From Tetrahymena thermophila SB210 (taxonomy: Eukaryota > Ciliophora > Oligohymenophorea > Hymenostomatida > Tetrahymenidae): DNA of 64,000 bases. The position numbers were made by a program, and so were the translations under genes. Within the stretch, counting starts at the first letter, position 1. Each line of letters opens with the position of its first letter. The stretch covers positions 62,001-126,000 of the forward strand of contig NW_002476157.1 of assembly GCF_000189635.1 (NCBI RefSeq), written 5' to 3'. The notes below the pieces were generated by a model. The model did no database searches. It was not told where the DNA came from and worked only from the letters and a program-made list of their open reading frames with translations. Positions 14,063-25,812 of the stretch are shown piece by piece.

Positions 14063-14110
14063 AAATAATTTGTAACAAATAAAAACAATAAAACTATCTC
14101 TAAATTATAA
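13948..14110 (+). repeat. unit A of a degenerate direct repeat (3' end of macrodomain gene)
   Basis: Covers the last ~115 bp of the macrodomain coding sequence and ~50 bp of 3' flank. Shares the blocks gacctcgc-like/gaggtaa, ggaaaacta, gtctaacttga, taacaaataaaaac and ctaaatta with unit B immediately downstream. Confidence 0.7.
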
Positions 14111-14116
14111 TATACT

Positions 14117-14245
14117 TACGAAATAAGATATGACCTCGCGAGAGGTAATAGGAAAACTAAAAAAAAGAACTAAATATGTCTAACTTGATAAGTGAAATAA
14201 TTTTATAACAAATAAAAACTATAAAAAACTAACCCTAAATTATTT
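14117..14245 (+). repeat. unit B: decayed tandem copy of the macrodomain gene 3' end
   Basis: Aligns by eye to unit A in order: gacctcgcgagaggtaa, taggaaaacta, gtctaacttgataagtgaaa, ttataacaaataaaaact, ccctaaattat. It lacks about 40 bp matching the codons for IQEFSENNIDLKIY, and carries base changes elsewhere. It looks like a relic of a partial tandem duplication rather than a second functional gene. Confidence 0.7.
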
Positions 14246-14346
14246 AAAACTATTTTTTTTATTGGTTATTTAATTTTATTTGCGATTTGTTAACCTATAC
14301 TTCCTTCTATTAATCTTTTTTCGTATCAGTATTCTAATCAATTATA

Positions 14347-17124
14347 TCAATTTACAGTAGTATTTCTTTATCCAGTAACTTGGTATGAATATGACTATTA
14401 TTATAGATAAATAAAAATTTTTATTACTTTTTATTATTTTAAAAAAATATTACTTGGCTTATCTAACCAGGAACTTAACTGCTGTATCTTTAACCTTCAA
14501 CTGGTGTATAGGTTGTATTGCTATAGCTATTTATACGAAAATAATTTAAATGAGAAAAGAATAGGTAAATTAGATATATATATGTATTTTACTTTGCATC
14601 TCCAGCATAGTAGGATTTATATTCTGGTAGCTTTCCAGATGTTGTAGTATAAGTGGTTGTGGTAGAGTTAGCAGTGGTATAGTTTTGTGGTGTTCCAGTA
14701 GTCACATTAACAGTGTAAGATGGAGTGGCAGTTGTTGTTTGAGGAATGGTGTAAGTTTAATATGTAGTAGTTGTGGCAACACTTTGAGGAGTGTAGATAC
14801 TCTCAGTTGTTTTAGGTGCTGATCTTTTTACAGTCTCATCTTCTGTTCTATAAAGTGTGGCAGGAGTGTTAAAAGTGCTATTAAAAATATTATTTTAAAT
14901 CTAATAATTTTTATGTTGTTATTTATTACTTTGATTAATAAGCTGAAGTCTTTTAGAAACTTGTTCTAGAGGCATCTAAGTTCATGGTTAAACTGTTTCT
15001 GAGATCTCTGCTTCCAGCTAAAATTTGATTCAACTACCTAAATTGATTATAATCAATTTTAGTTAATTAAATATAAATCATGTAAAATTTACAAGTTATT
15101 GATTGTTGAGTAAGTAAACATTTTCCTGCTTTGATCACTTTGAACTCCATAGACTTCAATTTGGACACATTATGGATTTTCAGCAGTTTGAGGAATTAAG
15201 AAACCTTTTTTGAAATGTTTCTCAGTATTTTTAACAAAGCTTTTTGAAAGATCTTTTCCATCTATCCATATTCTACAATCATCCTTGGATAATCCAAAAA
15301 CGAGTCCTGGTTCTCTTCCATAAGACTCTTAAGTAAAGAGATAGCTTGTAGGAAGAGGCTTTGTGTATTATGAATACTAGTTATTTTCAATAACTGGGTA
15401 GAAGTGTCTATACCTTGGACTTAATTAGAAAATATAATTTTCCATACTTAAAGAATCTGTTGATCCCCATTTTTGAGAGCTGAATCCACCAACTGTGTAT
15501 TTTTCTCCTTTAGCATCAACAAATTGAAGCAATATAAAAGTTTATCCAGCAAAGCTAGTAAGTTGTGAGGAAAACTAATCAAAATTATAGTTTTTTACAT
15601 CAGCTTGATATAGTAACTTCAATTAATTTGAGTTAAGCAAATATTAATTGTTAAGATAAAGATGGATTAATTATTCTTGCTTGACTAGTTATTGTTTTGA
15701 AGCCTCGGGCATTTGAGGAAGTAAGAAAGGTACAGTTCCATCTAAAAATTTGCTCTTGAAATAGACATGGATAAGGGAAGCAATCAGATTAATTTAATCT
15801 TTAACTAACATTCCAAATGTCCAAAATTCTACTTTTGCTATTAATTAAATACAAATGATTGTTATTCTTTGATTCTCCCAAAAATATGTTATTCAAACAT
15901 TAAAAATGTGAATTTAAATTAATTTTGAGAACAAAAGTTTATTTAAAATAAATTGATTGGCTCTCTTTAATTTAAAAAATTATATTATTTTATTCTTTTA
16001 TTTTTTAGAATTAAAAAAAGAACATAGAAGTATTTGAAAGCAAGCTATATGTATATATATTTATTTTCAGTGAATATCTGGTCTTATTTTTTGTTGTTTT
16101 TTATTTATTTAAAAATAAAAAGTAGACTTCTGAATTGATTAAGAAATATTATTCGTTTTTAGCTTATTTAACAAAACTGATAGTTAGAGTTTTAATAAAG
16201 TTATCTACTATTCAGTTATTATATAAACTAATTTTATTTTTTAAAATTGATGAAGATGAAATTTTATTTTTTGGTTTTATAAGACAGCAATTTAATGTTT
16301 AAAGTAAATGAATTACTGTCATTGTTGGGGAAGATCCTGTCAACAATTTATCTAGATAATGCATCATTCATTTTTTAATCAGGGTTGGCATTCAACATAT
16401 GAAGAATTGTTAGAACTAAATCAAGGGCCTCGCTGTAATTAATCACAATGTTTATGTATTCCTTCTTTTTCATAGCTTTTCTCATATGTGGGAATAGGAT
16501 TGCACTTAGAAGTCCTACAACATCATGCTTAAGGTAGGTTTCACTAAGTGATTTGTTTGAGGGCTTTCTTATTATTAATTCAACTATTATAAATTTAAAG
16601 GATGGATAAAGATAAGTATCATTAATTAATTATAAGAAATAAAATAAATTTATAAATTATTTTTGTCAATTTATTGATCTAAAAAAAGTTGGAATCTTGT
16701 ATAAAATCTTACGAACTTCAATAAATATATCAACATCAACCTTTCCTGATGATGAATTTTTTAGCATAAACTCATGGAGTCTTTCTCCTAGTAGTAAATT
16801 TTCTGGGAACAAGTCTTTAAAAGCTTAAACATTAAGCTCATTCTTGTCCTTAGTCCTATTTTTTATAATGTATATATTTAAAATTTATGTTTAAACTCGT
16901 AAAGCGCTTTAAAAAATCATAATTAACCAACTTTAAACGCTATCTCATATTTAAAAACGAAATCTTAAAAAGTATTAAATACAGCGATAAATTATGAAAT
17001 TTAATAAAAAATGAAAAGATCTATACTCAGCGTAAGAGTTAGCTGTCTTCTAAAAGAATTCTTTGAGTCTTTTGATTTCTTCTTCTCTGAATGAATATTC
17101 TTTTCTGCTTTAATTACAGCCCAT
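14347..17124 (-). CDS. MEAK7/TLDC1-type TLDc-domain protein with predicted N-myristoylation
   Basis: Eight exons (introns 16856..17026, 16584..16712, 15838..16316, 15038..15092, 14878..14929, 14527..14592, 14395..14453), 588 residues. It starts MGCNQSRKE, a Gly2/Ser6 N-myristoylation plus Cys3 palmitoylation context, as in human TLDC1/MEAK7 (MGNSRS), a lysosome-associated mTOR regulator. A helical region follows; exon 4 opens KVEFWTFGMLVKDQ, matching the family's EDWVFRVP block, then FLDGTVPFLLP. The TLDc domain spans about residues 250-415, with KYTVGGFSSQKWG, GREPGLVFGLSKDDCRIWID and VQIEVYGV. The C-terminal ~170 residues are Thr/Tyr/Gln/Ser/Pro-rich and absent from animal homologues. The 479 bp intron joining the N-terminal and TLDc halves is inferred: frame, splice signals and family architecture agree. 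If wrong, these are two adjacent genes. Confidence 0.85.
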
Positions 17125-19499
17125 TACTGAAATGTATTATAAGGGTGTTTTTGATTTATTATTATAAATATTATAGTTTTGTTGATTTAATCAATTATTT
17201 GAAATAGTATTGTTTTTTTGATTAAAGAATTGCTGATTAAATTTATATAATTTTTTATTCAAGATTAATGCAAATTAATTTCATTGAATCATTATTTTCT
17301 AAGATATATATATCTTTGTTTATTTATTTGCTTTTTTGATAGATATATTGATTGACCTGCATACCCTACCTAACAAAGTCTTATATATTTATTTTTTAGC
17401 TTAATGGTTATTTATAACTATAGAAATTACATTTTGCCAATCTAAGTTTTTTATACAGTAATTCTTGTGCATAATTATTTTAAGAAAAATTTTGAAAAAT
17501 TTATAACCACTAGTACTAAAATATAAGTGAAAAAAACAAATAAACTACTTAAATTTTAAGATTTAACTAATTTAATTATTATTTTAGATTTATTCATAAA
17601 AACCAATAGATATTTCAAAAAATAAATCCATTTTCTAAAAATAGTTGTTATTATCATTATTCTAGATCTGGTGAAAATAAAAATAGTTTCTGAGGCAACA
17701 ATATTTATTAAAAATAAAATCCTAGAAAAATTTTGTAAAATAAATTACATCAATACTTTAAGATCAAGTATAAATAAATAAAAAATAAATCACCACTTTT
17801 AAGATCATTAAATCATTATTATAAATAACTTTACAGTTTAACAAAAAAAAAAAATTATATAATGTTAGAATTTGATAACAATTAAAAGCTAATTAGGTTA
17901 TTGAAGAAAATCATGTAAAAATTAATCTATATTAATTATTCATTTTTACAAAAATAATTAATCAATATAATTTCTTAATTTGTATAAAATCAAACAACTT
18001 AAAAACTACTCAACTTAGGTTTGCTTAAAAGATTAGAGTTAATATAGTATATTTAGATTAGTTTGGCTCTTCATTAAATATTCATGATAGAGAATTAAGA
18101 TGTAAAACTCATCATAATATTGGTCTTTTTTTTTCTCACTTTAAACAAAAAAATAATAAAATACCTCTCAGTTATTAAAAATACACAAATTTATAGAAAA
18201 AGATAGAAAATAATTAAATAAAAAGGTGGATTTAATTCGCAAAAATGCATAATTTTCCTTTTTTTAGCTTTTTTAATTTCTAATAACAAGTTAAAATTTT
18301 ATTAAAAAATTAATAAACTTTTTGACTAAAAAGAGGAAGGCTATTAAATTTTATGTATCATTAAATAATCTAAAATAAATGGCAAGCCTTGAAAATATTT
18401 AACTTACAATATTTATTAAGAGTAAATGCAATATTTAAATTTGACCAAAATGCTTTTAAATTTATAAATTTTGATAATAATTTATGTATTTATTTCTATT
18501 TTTAGAAAATTAAATATATATTTTTTTATTTAAAATCTTGTAAGTATCACTTAGTTCATCTCAAAAATATTTTCATAAAAAATTTCATGCTAGACTTTAG
18601 GTTTTAAATTAATTTAAATGATAATTTAAGGTTTTTTAAAAGATTAGTCTTTTAAATTTCGTTTTTCTCTTACATTTACAAAATTATTTTTTTAACTTAT
18701 TTGTAATTTATTTTATTAAAGATTAATTATAATAAGGAAATGAATCATTAATTATAATTACTTGACCAAAGAATTTTAAAATAAATTTATCCATTTATAA
18801 ATTATTAAAATTTCAATAAAATCTAAAAAATAATTATTTTTATCGCTGAAAATTTTTAGCCACTTTAGTTTTTATATATTAGTAAGATAAGAGGTTTGAT
18901 TTATTTAAACAAAATTAAATATTTTTAGTAAAAATTGAAGTACTTTCATAGTTATCTTCTTAAAAGATTTCCATTTTCTAAATTATTTTTTAATTTCTTT
19001 GATATTAATAAATGGAAAAAAATTTAAATAAGAATACAATTCTTAAAGATTACTTGCTTATTTTTTAAGTAAGTATTTATTGTACTTACACTCATCTTGA
19101 TTTCATATAATTTATTTATTTTTTTAACAATTACTTTTAAAATTTATTATCATATTTTAAAAACTAGAAATTTAATAAAATTTGGTGTTAAAGGGCATAA
19201 ATGATTTATTAAAATTAGAAATAAATATTTTTTTTTTGGCAAAAAATAAATTGAAATATTAACAGACAAATTTCAATTCAATAAATTAATTTATGTAATG
19301 TTTTTTTATTTGTTTGCGTATGCTTTGTTTGTAATTTATTGCTTTCCATAAGATAATTTACTTGGTTTTTCTATTGTAAAAGTAATAATTAATTGACTTT
19401 TTGATTATTTATAGGTTAATAAAGATATTTATTTATTTATCTTTTACGAAAAGATAGAAATTGACTAATTCAATATAGACAAAAAAATTAAATTTAAGA
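17125..19499. other. long divergent AT-rich spacer
   Basis: 2.4 kb between divergent genes (MEAK7-like on minus, Asn/Gln-rich coiled coil on plus), holding both promoters. I see no coherent exon, RNA gene or repeat in it. Confidence 0.65.
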
Positions 19500-22400
19500 A
19501 TGACAGAAGAAAGCGATTTAAATAATATAAATTTAATAGAATATGAAGAATTTATTTAAACAGAAACAACTAATCAAAATATTGAGGTTGACTAATTAGG
19601 TTTAGAAGATGAAAGATAGGGTATTCAAGAAGTTTCGAATATTTTGAAAGCAAAAGATAATGATTAAGATTCTAATAATGAAAGCTATGTAAATTGTGAA
19701 ATCAGTAACTAAGAAAAAGAGAATAATCGAATTTTACTAACTAGCGATGATCAAATTGAATATGATGTTAATAATTCTTAAATGAGCAATAAAAGTATGA
19801 TTAAATTAAGTTTTATTTGAGTAAAAATGTTAATTTGTACAATTTATTTGATAAATTTAGGAGACATAAGTCCCAACTGCGATAAAAAAAGATAATACAA
19901 AAGTAATAGAAGCAGCTTAGTTAAATAGTAGGAAAATACAAATAAGCAGCCAACATTAGATAATTTAGCCTATATAACCAATTCACCTTAATCCTCAAAG
20001 TAATCAATTATTATAAAAATTTAAATGAAAAGTTAAATTACGTAGCTTTTTTTTAGAAAAGGGAGCAGAGAAATTATTTTCGAAGAAAAAATTATCCACA
20101 TGCAGAATATCATAAATGCCTAAAAAGAGTAGATAAACTAGAAAGACGATAAAATAGCATTTCTACTGAATTAAATTTAAGAGATGAACTAGCAAATGCA
20201 GAAGAAAAATGCAGAGATATCTTAAACTAGGGAAGACCTTAATAAAGCTTAATAGGAAGTATTTAATTGGCACTTATATTAATTTTTAGTATTTTACTTA
20301 GTTATTTGTTGATGCTTTTAACTGCATTCAAAATTAAGAGAGTTACTAAAAACGTTGGCAGACTTTATTAATAACAATTTATATCAATTGATTTTTTATT
20401 TATTTATTTATTTAACTAAAAAAACTTACTAACTTACTTTGCTTAATTTTAGTCAATCAGCTAAATTTTAATGCTTTTTTTCTTAAACTTTAAAAAAATA
20501 GATTGATCTTTTAAAATAACAGCAGATGATCAAAGATGAAATTTAGAATGGTAAGTCTCAGATTCTAGATATTTAAATATAAAAAGAAGGTAGTTAATTT
20601 ATTTATTTATTTAGTGCTCTAATTTATATTTACTTACTTAATTAATAAATTGTTTAAATAGTTGGAATTATTTTAAATATGCTTTAATTTGTTAGTATTA
20701 ATTAAATTATTATGTAATAGAATAAATAATACAGAATTTAGATAATAAATTAGTTGCTAGCAGAAATAATTCACCTATCATAACAAGTGATATGAAAATA
20801 AAAGATAAAGGAGCTAATTAGATTTTATCTGAAAATGAAACGAATATAACAGAAATTAAATAAACGAATTCGAAAAATAATAAAAAGCAAATGGAAAAAC
20901 TTCTTAATTCAGCAGCTACTACAAGTTATTATAATAATAGCTAAATAGGGAATAGCTTATCAGCTACTACTTAAAAAAATACCTAAAAAACTAGAGAAAT
21001 GGGCATTAAAAATCCTTGGAACAATCAAAGTTAAATTGCATCAAACCAATAATTATCAGCAGAGAATAATGCAGGAGCTGACACAACAACTTCATAGAAT
21101 ATCATCCATTAATCTCCTATGACAAACTATAATTCTACTGAGGTAAGAGCTAATTTAAATAGTAATAATAAAGATAATATTGCAAATTCAAATATACCTA
21201 ATTTAGCTTAGTTATTAAATGAGTAACCGAAATAAAATAATTTTTGCCACAAAAAAAACACTATGTCTACAGATTTCGTCTACAAAAGAGAACCTCTTGC
21301 ACAAGCTTAAATATAGAATATTTAATCTACATTTAACATAAATAACATTTAAGATAATCATGAGATTTTACCTAATAAAATTAATAACAATTTTTCAAAA
21401 TACATTTCAAATACAAACATAAATGGAGGATTGCATAATTTTTAAAATATTAATTAAAACCTTTACAGAAGCTGTAGTAACCACACTTCCAACATTCTTA
21501 CTAATAATACATCTGGGAATAAATTATATCAGCCAAATGAGAATAGAGTAAAAGAGTTTTATGAAAAATCCAACTCATAACCTCCAACTCAATGTTCGAC
21601 TGCTAAAGGTGGCTCATCTTTAATTAACTAGGAAAACAACAAAAAAAGCGAAAGCTATAGAGAATAGTACATAAAAAATATAGAGGTAATTTATTCTTCC
21701 TATTGAGACATTTAATTCTTTATTCAGCTTAAAAATTATATTTTAGGGATATAAAAAAATAAAAAATAACTAAAATATTATCTTTTTTTTCACTAATTTA
21801 GGAATTGCAGAAAAGACTCGATTTTCTCAAACAAAAAAGAAATGAGTATGAAGTTAGGCCAGTAAATTAATAAATAAATTAGTTTAAAAATAAAAAATAA
21901 TTTTACATAATTGAACAAACAGGATTACCTGAATGCCTCTTAGAGCACAAGATTCACTTCAAATGTACAAAATAATTATAAAGATAGAAACTTTAATTCA
22001 AGCATCAGTAGCCCTATTAAATAGGTTCCTAACTTAAATAGTAAACTGCAATAATCATAAAGTATACTCTTAAATCCTAACAATAACTCTCTTATTTCAT
22101 CAACAGTAAATTAAAAACTAAATGAAAATATGCTGGTCCACTTTGCATAAATTAAAAAGCTAGAAAATATGGTACCTAGCAAAGATAGTTACTTCAACAA
22201 GTAGGTATTTTCAGTTTAAAATAGCCAACCTTAACCTTTGGCGTTTACAAGCAACATCCAAAAATAGGAAGAAAATGTAGCTTAAAAATATGCATAATCT
22301 CCTCAGCCTATATCGAGTAAATTAAATAAATATATTAATGGTAACGCTAATAGTGCACTTAACTATTATAGTTCAGTTCCATTAATACCTTAAAATGATG

Positions 22401-23145
22401 AATACAAATCAATTAATGTTCTTAATAATGTTTAAAATTAAAATCACCAAGCTGCCACGCCAAATTTAGATTTGGGATTACTTAGTGCTAAGTAAACAAT
22501 AAATAAGCAATACTTTCCTGTATCTTCAAAGCAAAAGTTCAAAAATAACGAATATAGTCTTCAAAATAACGCTTACATTATATAAGATAAAGTAGATTCA
22601 GTTTCACCTACTAAAGTGTACTCCACGAGAAATAGTTAAAATAATTATCAGTCACTTCTTGATAATCTAGCTCTTTCAGCAAGTCTAAAAAGTAATTCAT
22701 ATATCAATCCAAAATATTCTTTTCTCAAATACAATTAATTTAATCATAGAAGAAATTAATAACCACAAAATGAGTTGGGACAGTCTAAACCTAAAAGACA
22801 CCGGTACACCTTCTAATTTTATATCAAGTGGTGGAATAAGCAGTTCACACATCAAGCATTCTAGTGTGACAGCGTTTAATAAATTTGCTCCTATATCTGT
22901 CAAAAATAGTTATTGTAAATTAAATTTAAAATATATATTTTACCAATATTTAAAATTAAAACTAAATAGAAGCCTATGAAAGCGAAAAAAATTAGAATTA
23001 TTTTAGCAAAGTAAGTAGTAGTAACAACAATCACAACAACAATACTAATAATATTAACACAAATAGTAATAAATGCTACTTTAATATGCAAGATTAGCTT
23101 AATTAAGTAATAATTGATAATAAAGAATATTGTAAATAATAATGA
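19500..23145 (+). CDS. large Asn/Gln-rich protein with a central coiled coil, function unknown
   Basis: Not recognised. Starts MTEESDLNNINLIEYEEFIQ. Eight exons fit (introns 19795..19860, 20259..20501, 20551..20720, 21686..21801, 21853..21922, 22692..22749, 22909..22969), about 953 residues. The second exon ends in an amphipathic coil (IIHMQNIINAQKEQINQKDD onward to TREDLNKAQQE), continued by IDLLKQQQMIKDEIQN. Another short coil (ELQKRLDFLKQKRNEYE) is a 51 bp exon. The remainder is low-complexity Asn/Ser/Gln with repeated SxNSY and PQ motifs. The end is Asn-rich (SSSNNNHNNNTNNINTNSN). The third intron has two possible donors (20551 or ~20591), both in phase. Coil plus disordered tail would suit a cytoskeletal or scaffold role, but nothing specific supports one. 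Confidence 0.75.
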
Positions 23146-24301
23146 CAACTTAAAATAAGAGAGATGGGATGATATTATTGAAGAAAGAGATAAAATATAT
23201 AATAAATACTAATTTTATACTTTGTTTTTAATTTAATTAACCTACCCTTTAAATTAAAAATAGAATATGCATGAAATTAATTACATATAGCATGCAAATT
23301 TAAACAAAAATAAACAAAATATTTCAAAATGTATATTTTTTATATATCAATAAGAATAAAATTAATAAGTATTAAATAAATTAATAAAAATAATTTTGGT
23401 TAGTTAAACAACCAATTGCTGCAATTTTAAATTACTTAAATTTCATTAAAATAGGTCTTCTTATTTTAAAGATATTAGATTATTAAAATTTACAAAATGA
23501 TAATCAAAATATTTTAAAGTTTGTATTAAATTTATATGTAAACAATAAATATTTTTAATCAAAGAAATAATCAAATAAGTAATAAATCTAATAGTAGTGC
23601 TTTTAAAAAATATTTTATAGCATATTATATTACTTAAATTTATTATTTATATCTCCCCAATTTATAATTATTAAAATTAATGAACCTACATTTGGTTATT
23701 AAAATTAAAAGAATCATAAATGAACTATTATTGTATAAATTTTATGTGCATATTTAAAATAACTATTAGTCAATTAAGTAAATTAATTACTTTGCCATAA
23801 ATTTTAAAACAGTTTAAAATAATTATCTAAAGTTTTTATTTATATTTAAAGTTTTTATGTTAAAAATATAAAGTATAAAAAACTAAATATTTTTTTATAT
23901 GTTTATAATCATAAATCAATACATCTATCAAATAATTAATAAATATTGTATTGAATTAGATTTTATTTTTTATTTTTTTGAATAAAAAACATATTTTTGT
24001 ATTTAAATTGCAAATGAATTTAAAAATTAAAACATAATGCTTTTAATGTTTTCATTTTTTTGAGTTTAACAAATGTTTATATATAAATCAATAAAGTAAG
24101 TAAAAAGTTAATACATAAATTTATTATTGCTCATAAACTTCAATATTATTTAAATTATTTAACTTGCCCAACCAACTAAATATTTAAAGATATGATTTGG
24201 TTTTTTAGTATCTATCAAAATTTCAATCAAAAATTTATTTAATATTATTATTTTTACTTTTTTGTGATTAATTAATTAAATATTTAAGTTAGAAACATAA
24301 A
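23146..24301. other. AT-rich intergenic spacer
   Basis: Between two plus-strand genes; 3' region of the first and promoter of the VTT protein gene. Nothing recognised. Confidence 0.7.
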
Positions 24302-25812
24302 ATGGTAAAAGTAGAATCTTAGAAAGAACCTTAAGTGGCAGTTTAAGAAGAAGATTTTAAAAAAGATGTTATCCATAAATATAGTTGGAAATTTATTCCC
24401 GTACTATTTCTGATTTGGCTTTCATTTTAAGTTGCTGTTTTCTTTTACGTTGGCTCTATTTTACCTGAGTAATTCCTTTTTATATTATAATGAAGATGCT
24501 TTTATTAGTGAATAGTTTGAAAATGAATTCCACATTTAGAAATTATGAGGATTTATTGGAAGATATTCTTTCTAAAATATAAAATTAATGAATTAGTATT
24601 TCAAGTTTTTTAAATGATTTTAACTTTAACTCTTTACTCAATGTTTATAAATTAAAAATAAAAACTCTGAATATTTCATTATAATTTTTAAAGTTTTAAA
24701 AAGGTTGGTTTTCCTACTTCTTTTGAAAAGGCATAAGAGTTTTCCCATATTATGAGGAATTATCTTGAGACACACTACTACACTTTACTATTCTTTGAAG
24801 TTTCTAATTTCTTATTGTAAAATAAAATAATTTACTATTTGATAAATTATCCTATTATATATTATACAAAAAAAAATTCTAAAATTCTAAAAACTAAATC
24901 TTCGTATTTTCAAAAAGCTTATAAACGTGGTGCATCCCAGGTACTTTTGTATTTAATTTGTTAGGAGGTGCTCTTTTTGGAATCAAAGTTGGATTCCCAG
25001 TTTGCTTAGCAGTAAATATTTTAATTAAAATATATGTAAAATGTATTAAAAAATACTTATTTATTTACTTTTTAAAATTCAGTGCAACACATTAGGTGCA
25101 TTTATATGCTTTAACATTTCTAAATATTTTGCAGGTGATCTTATAGAAAGAAAGTTATCCAATTAACTCAAAATGATAAAATAAAAGGTAGGATTTTAAA
25201 TTTTATTTCAAAAAAAAAAATGTACTTTTGTGTATTAAAATTTTACCATAAAATAAGGTATAAGAACACAAGAAAGACCTTTTCTTCTACATGCTATCCA
25301 CTAGACTGTTCCCTGGATCTCCTAATTGGGCTATGAATATCACATTTCCTCATATACATATTCCTTCTCATTACTTTGTTTTTAGTATTGCTCTTGGACT
25401 TATTCCTTGGAACTTTTTGACATGTGAAGCTGGATCTATCATCAGCACATTCAAGTCTAAAAGTGAAATTTTTAAGCCAGAAACATATTATATGGTAATT
25501 ATATTATAAATATTTAACTTTTACAACTTATTATTAAAAATTACTTTTAAATTTTATAGAGCTAAAAAATATTTTAAAATATTACTTAAAATAAACTTCA
25601 TTACTTATCTCTCTTGAAAAATTAAATAACTAAATTTTATATTAAATTATTTTTAAATATGCCAAAGTTATTTCCATAATCAAATTTAAAAAATAAATAT
25701 CTTAATTAAAAAACAATATTTATATAAATTATAGCTTATAGGTATTGCTTTGTGTGTACTTATACCTCCTATAGTTAAAAAGATAATTAGCAGCAAAGAG
25801 AAGAAAGAATGA
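24302..25812 (+). CDS. VTT-domain (TMEM41/TMEM64/DedA-like) membrane protein
   Basis: 267 residues in six exons (introns 24469..24693, 24817..24917, 25012..25082, 25188..25257, 25495..25734; exon lengths sum to 804). Eukaryotic VTT proteins such as TMEM41B and VMP1 are ER phospholipid scramblases needed for autophagosome and lipid-droplet formation. A soluble N-terminus (MVKVESQKEPQVAVQEED) precedes TM1 (FIPVLFLIWLSFQVAVFFYV). The core VTT signature is IPGTFVFNLLGGALFGIKVG followed by CNTLGAFICFNISKYFAGD. The second half has RLFPGSPNWAMNI and GLIPWNFLTCEAGS, typical of the TMEM41/64 branch. The tail ends basic (KKIISSKEKKE), resembling a KKxx-type ER retrieval signal but not exactly placed. 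Intron 1 acceptor was chosen to keep the frame. Family call is strong; exact subfamily uncertain. Confidence 0.88.
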
